A program made the translations under genes and the position numbers. The notes under the pieces were generated by a model that saw nothing but the letters and a program-made list of their open reading frames with translations, was not told where the DNA came from and ran no database searches. A stretch of DNA of 64,000 nucleotides from Doryteuthis pealeii (lineage: Eukaryota > Mollusca > Cephalopoda > Myopsida > Loliginidae): contig CM042157.1 of NCBI GenBank assembly GCA_023376005.1, forward strand, positions 84,746,625 to 84,810,624, read 5' to 3'. Positions within the stretch are counted from its first letter, which is position 1. The number at the start of each line of letters is the position of its first letter. Positions 36,692 through 49,477 of this stretch are shown here, one piece after another.

Positions 36692-36788
36692 TAAAAAAAG
36701 TGACCCGTTGGGTCACCAATTGAGCTCTGAGTAGATAATTGTGATTAAAAAGAAATAGAGTAGTTATTCAAGATATATATAGAGAGGG

Positions 36789-37192
36789 GTACCGGAATTT
36801 TTTTTTTAATTATAAAAATACGTATTTATTGTTAAAGATAAAATAAATATTGTCGGATTCAATATCCATTTTTACCTTCATACTGTCCATAGAAAAAACA
36901 AAATTGGAATTATTTAAATCATATCACCGGATGCTCATATTTCGGGTGTAATAAGGATCCCGACTCTGCGAATTTATCATCATTGCAGATTTATGTTGCT
37001 GGACTTGTTACATTTTTAAACTTTCATTTCTAACCGGAACATTTTCCTGAACTTTTTGATATTCATATACATTTTTACTGCAAACTCTTTTGAGCTTTTT
37101 ATGATAAAAATGCTTATAATTTTTAAAAATAAAATTTATTTTATTTTTAACAATAAATACGTATTTTTATAATTAAAAAAAAATTCCGGTAC
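36789..37192. mobile_element. 404-bp TIR element
   Basis: Ends gtaccggaattttttttt and its complement, with a further shared block (aaaatacgtatttattgtt), give terminal inverted repeats of about 60 bp. The interior has no ORF. Flanked by AT-rich DNA; no clear target duplication. Confidence 0.8.
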
Positions 37193-37421
37193 TAATCGAG
37201 AGCGTTCTGTGCCTCGTAATTAATGATATATATTTTTTAACATCTTGTTGTTTTTCTATAAAACTTTCTTATATATATATATATATATATATATATTTGC
37301 TTGAAGGCAATTACAATGCGTATATCGCATAAAATTCGATAATTATAGAAGATAATAATGACAGGTGAATTTCGGTAAAGAATTATTCAGTGTGTAGAAC
37401 ATCGTACAGACTGTTTCAACA

Positions 37422-37577
37422 CATGGACATGCAAGTGTGGGGCGCCCAGCTAGGACCTACATTGACCAGCTATACAAAGATGCTGGTTGCTCCGCAGAGG
37501 AGCTCCCAGGTGCAATAAATGATAGGGAAGTTTGGCGAGAGATTGTCATGGATATCCGTGCTGCATGCGCGACATGA
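37422..37577 (+). pseudogene. LINE reverse-transcriptase C-terminal relic
   Basis: An open stretch of 51 codons ends in TGA and reads GRPARTYIDQLYKDAG then NDREVWREIV. This is the familiar C-terminal end of animal non-LTR retrotransposon polymerases (a GRP..TYID.L..D.G ... M/NDR..W pattern). A short (ATG)n tail follows. All upstream RT domains are missing, so it is a 5'-truncated copy. It sits in a repeat also found at 20158-20270. Confidence 0.8.
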
Positions 37578-37599
37578 TGATGATGAAGTAGTTTGTTTG

Positions 37600-38850
37600 T
37601 TTATTGTGTGTGTGTTCTTCACCTTCATCGAAACCCGACCGATTTATCATCAGTCAGGGTTCTTAACACCTACAAGCAAATGAGAAATTTACTGGTAAAT
37701 ACATACATAGGTATGTTATAATATATTAATGATTTGAAGGCAATTACAATGCGTTTAAAAAATAAAAACAAAAAGATGTTATTTTTGTCTTATCGATTTC
37801 GAAGTAGAAACTTCATCTTCAGAGGTGTATATCAGAAATGTACGTGCTTATGTTTTTTTGTGTGGTTATAATTTTTTTTCTTATTTTTTTCCTCTTCTTT
37901 TTTTTTCTTCTTCTCCACCTTTCTTTTTTATTTATGTTATGAATGAAATGGGCGAATAACTGTAATTTCTTTTTTTTTTAATGTCTGTTGAGAACGAATG
38001 CTTGAACCCTGTATATGTATCCAATATTGTCTGTTTGTCTTCCGGTGAATATTGCAACAATGTAGCCATGTCAAATTCAAAATAAAAACGGTCAATAGAA
38101 AAATTCATATACTTAGCTTTTATTTTCTTTTCTTTTTTGTTTACTTTTTGTTTTTTTTTTCTCTTTTCTTCTAATTTTTTTTCTTTTCTTTCAGTTGTAA
38201 AAAATAAAATCTATTATTTTAATTAGATGGACCAGTAAATAAGTAAATAAAAGATTATCTTTAATTATGTATTAAGAGGATTGATGGGAAAATTTAAGAA
38301 AATATGTTTTATGAGTATTTTTTTTAAAATTTTAAATTTTAAATAGATTAAATATTATATATTAATTATATATTAAAATATTATATAATGATTATATATT
38401 AGGATTGATAAAATTTAAGAAAACTATGTATTATGAGTAATTTAAATACATAGGTATATATGTCAAGGTCACCAGAGAGCTCATATCTGTTTACTAGGAG
38501 AACTTTGCTTTAAGCATACGCGGCGAGGGAAGTAAATCCGACAATATGTAGAAAATAGAAAAACACGAAGTATTTAAAAAAAAATGAAATATGAAATTCG
38601 AAAAGTTTTAACGTTTCGTTTTTTTAGCAAACCTTCATCAGGACTTGAGATGGAAGAAGTGTTGTGTTGTTAAGGGTGGGATGATTTTTGAAAAATGGTG
38701 AATGATAGTTGTATGTGGCGAAAGGGGCGTAACCGAGTTCGGCATAGCGTTTGTTCCAGTTCACGTGAAGATTTTCCCAAGAAACGGTGAAAAGTGTGGA
38801 GTGTTTCATAAGGGTACATAGATATGAGAGGAGAAAAATCTAAATTGACT
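37600..38850. other. T-rich non-coding DNA with two small hairpin motifs
   Basis: Holds pyrimidine-rich runs and two CTGANGA-stem-GAAA motifs on the minus strand (37797-37822 and 38613-38642). No gene was recognised. Confidence 0.5.
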
Positions 38851-38852
38851 GA

Positions 38853-39098
38853 AAGCTCAGTCGGTAGAGCGTTCGGCTAGAAACCACGAGGTTCCTAGTT
38901 CGATACCGGCCCTCGCCAACCCAGCGTATGAGTAGCACAGGGATCTGTGCGGGAAAGTAAGGAGCTGATGGTAGGTGTGGAACTCCACTTCAGATGCAAA
39001 AACAATCTCCTTGGTCTAGCGCTAGTGAAATGGGGATAGACTCCCTCGCTGATTGGCTGATACCGACTATAGGCCCCCCGACGACTTTACTTTACTTA
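38853..39098 (+). mobile_element. tRNA-derived SINE, family A
   Basis: It begins inside the A box (agctcagtcggtagagcg), so the first bases of the head are missing. The rest is intact to gacgactttactttactt. Confidence 0.82.
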
Positions 39099-39185
39099 TC
39101 TATAGTAAAGAGAGGTTTAGAGTAAAAGTTTAGGCCAAATAAGTTGTAGAGATGTCTAATCTGTTTCGTGTTGTGTTGTTATTAA

Positions 39186-39244
39186 GAGAACAGGCAGAGT
39201 TATTATCAACAATAATATTGTTGATAATAACTCTGCCTGTTCTC
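39186..39244. repeat. 59-nt perfect palindrome
   Basis: Arms of 29 bp (gagaacaggcagagttatta onward) meet at a single central base with no mismatch. Confidence 0.95.
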
Positions 39245-39493
39245 ACAACTTTGCTACGTAATATATATATATATATATATATTTTTTTTTTACTTCCACA
39301 TCTGCGGATTTTACACATTATTCCTCGTACAAACATTAGTGTCACGGTATACTTCTCTGGTGAGACGTGACCGAACAAAAAGATATCTTTTTCAGAAGGA
39401 AAAAAAAAAATTGTGAAATTGTATTTATTATAACATCTCACAATGCACACGCTTTTTAAAACCATTTTCAAATTTTGCTCGTACCACAATCTA

Positions 39494-39538
<45 letters not shown>

Positions 39539-39714
39539 TATGGGTTTTGGGAAGACCATAAATCTTTTGGATAGTGGAGTGATAATTTATAAGCGAGGAC
39601 CAGAATTTGTCCTCTTTGGAAACTAATTTTTTATAAGATGTATTAAATTATGTATGTTTTTTGTGATAGTTTGTGGAGAGATTTGTTCATATGTGTTGTT
39701 GTCATCAAATAAGT

Positions 39715-39757
<43 letters not shown>

Positions 39758-39838
39758 AGGGAATAGTATCAAGAGTTTCCGTGTTTGGATTCAACCAAAA
39801 TCGACCCCTCATACATACATATAAAAACATTGCGTATA

Positions 39839-40469
39839 TCTTATTATAATGGAGATTGTGTGTTTTTCTGTCTGTAACCGAAACTATATCACTACACAAG
39901 TCATAATTCCCTTAGTTATTGACATCACATTTTCAATGATTTTATTTTTATTTAAACCTCAATTATTAATAAAATTGTTTTATATTATTAATACTGTTAA
40001 CCATATCAACATACTAACAACATGCAATTATATTTATATATACAACAAAATAGCGGTTCACAGTGTGAACGGGAAGGCTAATTTGCATATTGATATTAAA
40101 AATGTGATTTTAATAAATATGTGCTTAGTATTATTGATTTCTAAATGCTTGGGTTTTATTTTAATGAATATAAGCAAAAATCTCTTCAATAAATCTTAAA
40201 AAGAAATCCATTAACAAGAAATAACTGTCATTTTATTCTTTACCTTCCTCTTTTAACTAAATACTTAAATTGGAAGAAATAACAAATGAAAAGACGAGAG
40301 TGATGGAAGAGTAAGTTTCAGTTGTTCTATTTTTCGATTATATCCCCCTCTGTTTCAAATCGTTTTATCTGCATTCTTATTTAGTTTTATTAGCCTTTCT
40401 AATCTAATATAATATTTTATTACATTAAAACTTAAATACTTGCACCCGGAGGGTGCATATATTTGCTAG
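39839..40469 (+). mobile_element. Non-autonomous Helitron with intact ends
   Basis: 631 bp from TCTTATTATAATGG to TTTGCTAG, with the hairpin TGCACCC-GGA-GGGTGCA 12 bases before the end, inserted between A (39838) and T (40470). It is close to the copy at 18.3-18.9 kb, in the opposite orientation. The internal ORF of 116 codons is shared with that copy but shows no Rep, helicase or other domain; its openness may only reflect youth. Confidence 0.92.
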
Positions 40470-40714
40470 TACATATAAATATTAGTGTATGAGCATATCT
40501 TTAAAAAATATACTGAGTATATTATGAATTTATTTCGGCTACCTGTGCGTCTTATTTCATATGAAATCAGATATGATTTCGTATGAAATAAGATCATGAA
40601 AATAAGATCATAAGAAATAAGATATGAAATGAAATCAGCCTTGAAGAAGCAAAGATATTTTTAAAGAGCTGCGGTTAACCTTTGGTAAAAACCTCAAATT
40701 GTCACTATTCTTAT

Positions 40715-41305
40715 ACTCATATATCGGTCAAATCTTAACACAACATAGATGTTTTCGTAACTTACCTTGCATACTCGTCCTTCGGGGCGGGGTTCCAGTG
40801 TGCTTCGGCCACTGGATCACGGTAAAGTACAAATAATAGCATCGATCCCAGGGGGCTATCCCCCAGGCAATACCTGCCCCCTTGGGGCAGGGCTGGGTTT
40901 ATTGCCTAGCGCCTGAGGCGCCCCCCTTGAGGGGGAATGCCGAAGGGATCGACGCAATTTTTGTTCTTTCCCACCCATGAGCTTCGGCTTGTGGGTGGGC
41001 CCACATTAAAACGAGGCCTTGTGCCCAGTCCAAACAAGTGGGGCATGAGACAAATATACCTTGCATACTCGAGTATAGGTCGAAATTTTATACAAATATA
41101 AAAGTCATCTCTTCGCGACTTACCGTTTAATCTCGTGTATAGGTCGAACTTATAAAAGAACATATAATGTCGCATCTTCGAGTATAAGTCGAATTTTATG
41201 AAAACACATATGGATTCGTGGCTTACCAGGTACAGGTCGTATTTTATATAAACGTGCATGTTACGTTACCGTATATATTCGTGTATTGGTCGAATTTGAT
41301 TTAAA
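40715..41305. repeat. Minisatellite of about 60-bp units
   Basis: Units built around cgtgtataggtcgaatttta recur at about 40730, 41070, 41130, 41165, 41235 and 41285, diverged from each other. The array is split by a GC-rich retroposon (40778-41056). Confidence 0.7.
40763..41071 (-). mobile_element. GC-rich retroposon, family D, with target-site duplication
   Basis: An element of 279 bp (40778-41056) is flanked by taccttgcatactcg at 40763-40777 and 41057-41071. It is the best-preserved copy of family D and landed in a minisatellite unit. Retroposition is inferred from the 15-bp duplication. A chance minus-strand ORF overlaps it. Confidence 0.87.
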
Positions 41306-41383
41306 AAAAAAGTGGAATTTCTACATTTTTTTCGAGGGTTATGATGATTGTGGTGGGATATTAGGTATGGGATGTGTGAAAAG

Positions 41384-41387
<4 letters not shown>

Positions 41388-41427
<40 letters not shown>

Positions 41428-41808
41428 AGAAAAATAGATATAAAATCCGACAGTGTAATAAAGTATTAAGTTTTGAAAAAACAACAAAATTAAGTCAAAG
41501 ATTGAGTTACAGACAGCCGAAGCTAAAGCGTTTCGGTTTTAATAAAACCATCAACAGGGCTTAGTAATTATATATATATATATACAAAGACCAACCAGGT
41601 AAGTTGGTATTAGGATGATTCTAAGTTGGACCTTTCTTCCAAAAGTGGAATGTTAAAATTGTTCAGGTCCAAGTTGAGAGCTCATTGTTCAATATTATTT
41701 AACAGGGCAATATAATTGGTAAATAAAGTGGCTTAAAAATCGGTCATTTTGCCGTTATAGATCTATTCCTGCCCACAAGTGTCTTTTTCTTTACCATATA
41801 TTATATAT

Positions 41809-41868
<60 letters not shown>

Positions 41869-42634
41869 TACTAGAATAGGCTCAGGCCTACTTAGTGATG
41901 TATTTTAATTTAATTTATTTTAGTTTTATTTAAAACAATTTGAAATGAAAACTGAGCCCCGTCCCTCTCAAATAAAATGTTGCGTGCATGTAATAATCAA
42001 ACAATTATTTTGAATATTTTCCACATCAATTTTACACAAAATCATAGGTATTTATTTATTTGTAAACTTTTTAGTTAACTTCTTGTTGCTGTAAAAAAAA
42101 AAAAAAAAAAAAGGACGAGAGTAAAAAACAATTTTTAAAATTGCTTACTCAAATTTTGGGTATATATAGCATAAGAATATTGTGACGTGAGCTGTGACGT
42201 AGAGCTATGACGTAGTTTTTGTTACAGACAGAAATACAGACAATCACCATCATTAATAGAAGAAGGGCAGTTTTGTTGCAAATCTAACACTAAAAAATGT
42301 ATTGTATTAAATTGTAGAAATAGTTAACATTTAAAAAAAAATCAAAGTGATATCAAATTGGGGTAATTTAAAGATATTTGATCAGGTCGGAAGTTTTTTT
42401 TTTCTTTCTATGCATGGATTAAAAAAAAAAGTCTTCAGAAAAACAAAGAATATGATGGAGGTTATTGTAAAAATTTTATTATTAATATTATAAGAGTAAA
42501 ATTTCAATATTTCAAAATAATGAATATATTAAACGGGTTCTTAAAACCAATACTTGTAGAAATCATGTCGGAATTGAAAAATTGTTCCCACAAAATTTTA
42601 TTCAAAGAAACCATTAATAAAAAATATAAACCAT

Positions 42635-42695
<61 letters not shown>

Positions 42696-42761
42696 ATAAC
42701 CAGATGAATGGGGGTAGAAATTTTCTATTAAGAACCTTCTTTATCCCTCATATAAATACAA

Positions 42762-42810
<49 letters not shown>

Positions 42811-42976
42811 GCACACACAGATATATAGGAAGATTCTTTCAAGTCCTCAGGAGAGCTCAATGCATGACAATTATATCTTATAGAGCAATATTTACAATTC
42901 CATATAAAGGAAATATTTAACAATCAGTCATTTGGTTTATGATACCATTATATATATATATATATATATATAATAT

Positions 42977-43011
<35 letters not shown>
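41388..43011. other. (TA)n-rich non-coding DNA
   Basis: Long (TA)n tracts occur at about 41388-41423, 41803-41866, 42637-42699, 42766-42804 and 42951-43011. A Helitron 5' fragment on the minus strand ends near 42262 (block gacgtagtttttgttacag). Nothing coding was seen. Confidence 0.7.
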
Positions 43012-43013
<2 letters not shown>

Positions 43014-43291
43014 GAATTTCTCTTGGCAATATAGAGATCAGCATGAAACTATCTGACTCCACAAAACTGTATCCTGATGGCATAAAAGTAATTGCATACT
43101 GGATATCCAACCCTCAGACAGGGCCTCCCCTTTGAATAACTCTTGAAACAATGACGATGTCTCATGGCAGACAAACTAGTTCCTTGCAAATAGTCTCTTG
43201 CCTGTTGTTAGTACATTGGCTCATAAAGGGTAGCGGCAAAATGCCATACTACATTCGATTTGAGTGTCTTCTTTTCATTTTTAAAAACTTT

Positions 43292-43293
<2 letters not shown>

Positions 43294-43339
<46 letters not shown>
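43294..43339. repeat. (CA)n microsatellite
   Basis: An uninterrupted ACAC run of about 23 units followed by TACA units. Confidence 0.95.
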
Positions 43340-43341
<2 letters not shown>

Positions 43342-43365
43342 ACATACATACATACATGCATACAT

Positions 43366-43720
43366 TGGCTTTCCATTATGGTGTAATAGTTAATAAGCTA
43401 GTCTTGCATATCCATTACGACTGAATAGCCAGTTCGGTCCTCAGTGAATGCCCCACACTTGTGACCTTGTGTCACAACCTATTTGTGACGAACGGGTTGG
43501 GTAAATACCTTCCTAACTACCCACCTACATAGCAATGGCGTAATCTTTACAGATCACTGCCGCCCCTCATAATCCTACAACCCCACCACCAGAATCTTTC
43601 ATTTCATGAGCCTTCAAGTGACTCATCAATCCTGCTGCAGATGCCAAAGTTTGATGCAAATGTGACACAGGAAGGACGTCCTTCCCACTGGATCGATTGG
43701 ATACCTACATACATGCATAT
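43366..43720 (+). mobile_element. tRNA-derived SINE, family C
   Basis: The head ggctttccattatggtgtaa resembles a tRNA A box region, and cagttcggtcctcag resembles a B box. The following gaccttgtgtcacaacc and gggttgggtaaata match the short tail of family B, so the 3' end is shared. The block 43500-43640 recurs inverted at 57450-57590. Confidence 0.6.
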
Positions 43721-44171
43721 ATAGATACATACATATATAATGGTTCTGTACAAAAAGTATCTAAGCATTAGTTACTATTAAGAAAAAAATACTCTATATA
43801 GGGTATTGGTGCCTTTGTCTTCTTGAAAAAAAATCCAACTTTATTCAAAACAACCCTCTTTGGGGATCAGCATCTTTTTTTTTGCACCCTCACCCCCACA
43901 AAAATCAAGTTGCATAAGGCAGGAATAATCTATCATTCAGTCATTGTGAATGCAATGGTCACACAGTTCACAAGCTCAGTCTTAATATCGTCTAAATTAT
44001 GACACCGAGCAACCCAACGGGAGAGTATCTGCTCCTGAATGAGTATAAATGTTTTCTCTCTTTGATGGTTGCTAAGTTATATCAAGGCCGCGGAACCGGT
44101 TCTTTTGATACATTACGGACAGATTTGATTTCTACACACAGAGACACAGACACACACCGACAGACAGACAG

Positions 44172-44259
<88 letters not shown>

Positions 44260-44514
44260 GAGGAAAAAATGAGTAAAGAAAAGAAATGTAGATGGATAAA
44301 AATGAATTTTATCGATATCACTTTTAATCGATATCACTTACACATGTGTTTCGGTCCGTTTATCAAAATGTATACGGATTTACGTTATTATTATTATTAA
44401 AATAATCAGATGGAGTTGAAATGATGATAATAATAATAATAGGAAAAATGTAAAAATATTCCGTACACAGAGAGATTTTTTACGACCTTCATCAGAGTGA
44501 ATTTTTAAATTTTT

Positions 44515-44567
<53 letters not shown>

Positions 44568-44719
44568 CATGTATATGGTCAATATATTTATAAAAGTAAT
44601 CCTTTGTTATATTCGATGTTTAATGAAATGATAACACATATACATCTATATGTGCACATACACATTCTACAACATGAAACAACGCAATAAAACATCACAC
44701 TCACACACACACAAGTATG

Positions 44720-44768
<49 letters not shown>

Positions 44769-44807
44769 ATAATTTGTGCTTCATTTTTGTTCTTGGTTTT
44801 TTAATCA
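43721..44807. other. Non-coding DNA rich in microsatellites
   Basis: (CA)n then (TA)n at 44174-44251, (TA)n at 44522-44563 and (CA)n at 44730-44765. 43740-44100 is less repetitive, but nothing was recognised in it. Confidence 0.6.
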
Positions 44808-44813
44808 TTTATT
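44808..44813 (-). terminator. Candidate polyadenylation signal AATAAA
   Basis: A minus-strand AATAAA lies about 325 bp after the stop codon of the EGF/mucin membrane protein gene. It is the first canonical signal found downstream, but it is short and could be chance in AT-rich DNA. Confidence 0.4.
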
Positions 44814-45138
44814 TGTGATTCTTTCCGTCACGTCGACCCGTAATGGACATTGAAACGAAACCAAGAATTTGCCTAGGGATAATTTTCTTGTTCTTGTTCT
44901 TGTTCTTGTTCTTGTTCTTGTTCTTTCTTTCTTTCTTTCTTTCTTTTTTTTTCTTTTATAAATGATTTGTATCTACCAGTCTTCATTTCTATTTTGTTGT
45001 ATTCTCTTTTTTTTTAAAATTCTTTTTCGACTTGTCAAAAATGTACCCTGTTCATTCTCATAAAAATACGAAACAATTGTTTTTTGTTTTCATCTTCATC
45101 CTTTTCGGGGGAAAAAACCTAATATCTAATTATTACGT

Positions 45139-45310
45139 TCACAATCTATCATTTTCGAAGGCATCATTAACATAATGGTAAGACGGATGACTTCCAGTGT
45201 TGTATGGAGAAGGCGGTGACGGAGCACTCGTAAGAGCTTGACTCATCACACTTGGTCGAGGTAGTTTGTAATTGCCATTATCAGTGTCACTCGATAAGGA
45301 AATGTTAGAC
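45139..45310 (-). CDS. Terminal exon: cytoplasmic tail of the EGF/mucin membrane protein
   Basis: The exon follows a good acceptor (tattttgcag at 45311-45320). Its first base completes an Arg codon begun in the transmembrane exon; it then encodes 56 residues and TGA at 45139-45141. The tail is Ser/Pro-rich (APSPPSPYNTG) and ends HYVNDAFENDRL. HYVND includes Y-V-N, a pattern that Grb2-type SH2 domains can bind once phosphorylated, and YHYV fits an endocytic YxxPhi motif; both are motif-level inferences. The preceding intron holds the 24-bp minisatellite, which begins about 70 bp from this acceptor. Codon use is ordinary and the frame is clean. No alternative frame gives a sensible tail. Confidence 0.82.
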
Positions 45311-45379
45311 CTGCAAAATAAACAAAAAAGATTTGTTAGGAAACATTCAGAAGGGAATCAGCTGATTTCTTATAAATAA

Positions 45380-47783
45380 TTACCTACTTCAGAGCCTAAT
45401 TAATTACCTACTTCAGTGATTTATCAATTACCGACTTCACTGCTTTATTGATTACTTACTACAGTATTTTATTAATTACCTATATCAGAGCTCCATTGAT
45501 TACCTACTTCAGTGCCCTATTAATTACCTACTTCACTGACTTATTAATTACCTACTACAGTATTTTATTAATTACCTACATCAGAGATTTATTTATTACC
45601 TACTTCAGTGACTTATTAATTACCTACTTCAGTGATTTATCAATTACCGACTTCACTGTTTTATTGATTACTTACTACAGTATCTTATTAATTACCTACA
45701 TCAGAGATTTATTTATTACCTACTTCAGTGACTTATTAATTACCTACTTCAGTGATTTATCAATTTCTCACTTCACTGTTTTATTGATTACTTACTACAG
45801 TATTTTATTAATTACCACATCAGAGCTCCATTGATTACCTACTTCAGTGCCCTATTAATTACCTACTTCAGTGATTAATCAATTACCAACTTCACTGCTT
45901 TATTGATTACTTACTACAGTATCTTATTAATTACCTACATCAGAGCTTTATTAATTACCTACTTCCGTGATTTATTAATTACCTACTTCAGTGATTTATC
46001 AATTACTCACTTCACTGTTTTATTGATTACTAACTACAGTATTTTATTAATAACCTATATCAGATTTTATTGATTACCTACTTAAGTGACTTATTAATTA
46101 CTTACTTCAGTGATTTATCAATTACCGACTTCACTGTTTTATTGATTACTTACTACAGTATCTTATTAATTACCTACATCAGAGATTTTTTATTACCTAC
46201 TTCAGAGCCTTATTAATTACCTACTTCAGTGATTTATCAATTACTCACTTCACTGTTTTTATTGATTACTAACTACAGTATTTTATTAATAACCTATATC
46301 AGATTTTATTGATTACCTACTTAAGTGACTTATTAATTACTTACTTCAGTGATTTATCAATTACCGACTTCACTGTTTTATTGATTACTTACTACAGTAT
46401 TTTATTAATTACCTACATCAGAGATTTATTTATTACCTACTTCAGTGACTTATTAATTACCTACTTCAGTGATTTATCAGTTACTCACTTCACTGTTTTA
46501 TTGATTACTTACTACAGTATTTTATTAATTACCTATATCAGATTTTATTGATTACCCACTTCAGTGACTTATTAATTACCTACTTCAGTGATTTATCAAT
46601 TACCGACGTCACTGTTTTATTGATTACTTACTACAGTATTCTATTAATTACCTATATGAGAGCTTTATTAATTACCTACTTCAGTGCTCTATTAATTACC
46701 TACTTCAGAGATGTATCAATTACCGACTTCACTGCTTTATTGATTACTTACTACAGTATCTTATTAATTACCTACATCAGAGCGTTATTGATTACCTACT
46801 TCAGTGTCCTATTAATTACCTACTTCAGTGACTTATCAATTACCGACTTCAGTGCTTTATTGATTACTTACTACAGTATTTTATTAATTACCTATATCAG
46901 AGCTTTATTAATTACCTACTTCAGTGACTTATTAATTACCTACTTCAGTGATTTATCAATTACCGACGTCACTGCTTTATTGATTACTTATTACAGTATT
47001 TCATTAATTACCTACATCAGAGCTTTATTAATTACCTACTTCAGTGATTTATTAATTACCTACTTTAGAGATTCATCAATTACTGACGTCACTGCTTTAT
47101 TGATTACTTACTACAGTATTTTATTAATTACCTATATGAGAACTTTATTAATTACCTACTTCAGTGCTCTATTAATTACCTACTTCAGAGATTTATCAAT
47201 TACCGACTTCACTGCTTTATTGATTACTTACTACAGTATTTTATTAATTACCTACATTAGAGCTTTATTAATTACCTACTTCAGTGCCCTATTATAATTA
47301 CCTACTTCACTGACTTATTAATTACCTACTTCAGTGATTAATAAATTACCAACTTCACTGCTTTATTGATTACTTACAACAGTATCTTATTTATTACCTA
47401 CATCAGAGCTTCATTGATTACCTTCTTCAGTGCTCTATTAATTACCTATTTCAGTGATTTATCAATTACTCACTTCACTGTTTTATTGATTACTTACTAC
47501 AGTATTTTATTAATTACCTACATTGGAGCTTTATTAATTACCTACTTCAGTGCTCTATTAATTACCTACTTCAGTGACTTATTAATGACCTACTTTAGTG
47601 ATTAATCAATTACAGACTTCACTGCTTTATTGATTACTTACAACAGTATTCTATTAATTACCTACATCAGAGCGTTATTAATTACCTACTTCAGTGTCCT
47701 ATTAATTACCTACTTCAGTGACTTATCAATTACCGACTTCATTGATTTATTAATTATCTACATTAGAGCTTTATTGATTACCT

Positions 47784-47787
<4 letters not shown>
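45380..47787. repeat. 2.4-kb minisatellite: 24-bp units in a 120-bp higher-order repeat
   Basis: The unit is ttattaattacctacttcag plus four variable bases (24 bp). Five unit types recur in fixed order with a period of 120 bp, clearest at 46500-47290 (for example tgattacttactacagtat at 46621, 46741, 46861, 46981, 47101 and 47221). Because 24 is a multiple of three, one plus-strand frame stays open for up to 249 codons of repeated LLITYFSD-like octapeptides. It lies antisense in the last intron, so it is very unlikely to be a gene. A (TA)n tract ends it. A fragment occurs at 50806-50865. Confidence 0.92.
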
Positions 47788-47833
<46 letters not shown>

Positions 47834-47882
47834 GTTGTTATCTTTTTAAAAAAACATAATCCTTTTTGCAAACCTTCTTTTT

Positions 47883-47933
<51 letters not shown>

Positions 47934-48242
47934 TTTGGTGTGGTACCAAGATTCTTGGTACAAGGTGATTCTAGGCTGGTTCTATTTTCTACCAGTAGTT
48001 TGTGGTAGAGTTCAGGTTCCGTACGAGAGCTCAATGTTTAATTATTGTAAACAGAGCAAAGTTATTTGTGAATAAAAAGGTCTTAAATACCATCGTGGTT
48101 ATGGACCATTTCCACTCGTGGGTATCTAGGGCCCACGAGCTTCTTCAGACCACGTATATCTTTTATTTAGACAGGCACATGGGTGCCTGTCTAAATAAAA
48201 GATATGGTATTTAAGGGCCTTTTTATTCACACACACACACAC

Positions 48243-48317
<75 letters not shown>
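47788..48317. repeat. (TA)n tracts around an inverted repeat
   Basis: (TA)n at 47788-47829, 47886-47931 and 48245-48317. Between them, 48068-48231 is an inverted repeat: the outer blocks gtgaataaaaaggtcttaaa and its near complement, and an inner perfect hairpin (atatcttttatttagacagg) around 48155-48203. Confidence 0.85.
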
Positions 48318-48320
<3 letters not shown>

Positions 48321-48814
48321 TGGATAATAAGATATGATAACTCACAATGATGTTAAAATGAAAATATTTTATATCATAGTCATAGCTAATATTGAATAAT
48401 ATTTCGATTTATATAAATCATCTTCAGAGCTTGTTTATAATCCGGACTCACCGAGAAAGAAGCAGAAAATAATTTAAATTCAAAACGAAAAACATTGATG
48501 TTCCAAAAAGCGTGCAAGCCATGCGATCGCTTCGACATTAGCACCTCCGCTACGCGTTTCTACGCCAACGACACAATTGTATATCTTTAGTGTAACAGTT
48601 TTTGAAAGAAGAAGACATATTTCAAATTCAGAAATAGACAAATCTTTTTTTTTTCAAACCGGAAGAGTTTTAACCCGTTCGTGGTCAGCCTGCAACGGAT
48701 TTTTTTTCAGAAAAGAAATATATATATATATATTTTTTAAATGTAAAAAATATGAATGGTGTAAGGGTTTATTGGGATAATGTGAAATTTAAATTTGTTA
48801 GGAAGAGACCTTAC

Positions 48815-48902
48815 CTTCTTTTCCTGCAGATGACAATAGCAATGACGGAAGTGATTACAATAGCCAAAACAATGACCAGGACTGATGGAATAACGATCGC
48901 TT
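48815..48902 (-). CDS. Transmembrane exon of the EGF/mucin membrane protein
   Basis: 88 bp between the acceptor tttctttaacag (48903 upward) and the donor gtaagg (48814 downward). Entered in phase 1, it encodes EAIVIPSVLVIVLAIV then ITSVIAIVICRKR: about 23 hydrophobic residues followed by a basic CRKRR stop-transfer. This orients the EGF/mucin part outside and the C-terminus in the cytoplasm. It leaves in phase 2, matching the one-base start of the last exon. A longer open frame overlapping this interval is an out-of-frame shadow. Phase agreement on both sides is the main support for the exon. Confidence 0.88.
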
Positions 48903-49025
48903 CTGTTAAAGAAAAAAAAAAGGGAAATGTATGAATAGAAAACTTCATTCCAACATAAATAAAACCCTTCTCTTATGACACAACTTAGCACTAATTATGA
49001 ATATCAGTATTTAATAAATAAATAA

Positions 49026-49029
<4 letters not shown>

Positions 49030-49084
<55 letters not shown>

Positions 49085-49395
49085 CTTTAAGGGTAATCAT
49101 TATGTATATAGGTGGATACGAAAAGAGAAAAAAAATTGTTTTTTTGATAAAACAAGGGCCCTTTCGTCCGGTTGCTCATCAAGGTTTATGCAGCCGGAGA
49201 CGACTAAAAGTCAAATTGTAAATACATATGGGTATATATATGAGGGGGGTTTAGGGAAAGAAAAAAATGTTACTTTCTTCTTTTAAGTCCCCATTAAGTA
49301 ACACCAGGCCCCAGACACTCACCCAATAAAATAAGCGAGTGCCTAGGTCTGATTTGTTTGCACAAGGTAGGACGAAAAAAATTTATAATTACGGC

Positions 49396-49460
<65 letters not shown>
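49030..49460. repeat. (TA)n tracts flanking a small element
   Basis: (TA)n at 49030-49081 and 49400-49460 enclose about 320 bp with a hairpin/GAAA-type motif on the minus strand (49162-49183) and no ORF of note. Confidence 0.7.
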
Positions 49461-49464
<4 letters not shown>

Positions 49465-49477
49465 GTCTGTAGATTGC

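Noticed and set aside
46548..47297. 249-codon open frame with octapeptide repeats
   Set aside because: It is the minisatellite translated: the 24-bp unit is a multiple of three without stops in that frame. It lies antisense in an intron and has no promoter or splice support.
45380..47787. CRISPR array
   Set aside because: The units are contiguous variants with no unique spacers, and the DNA is eukaryotic.
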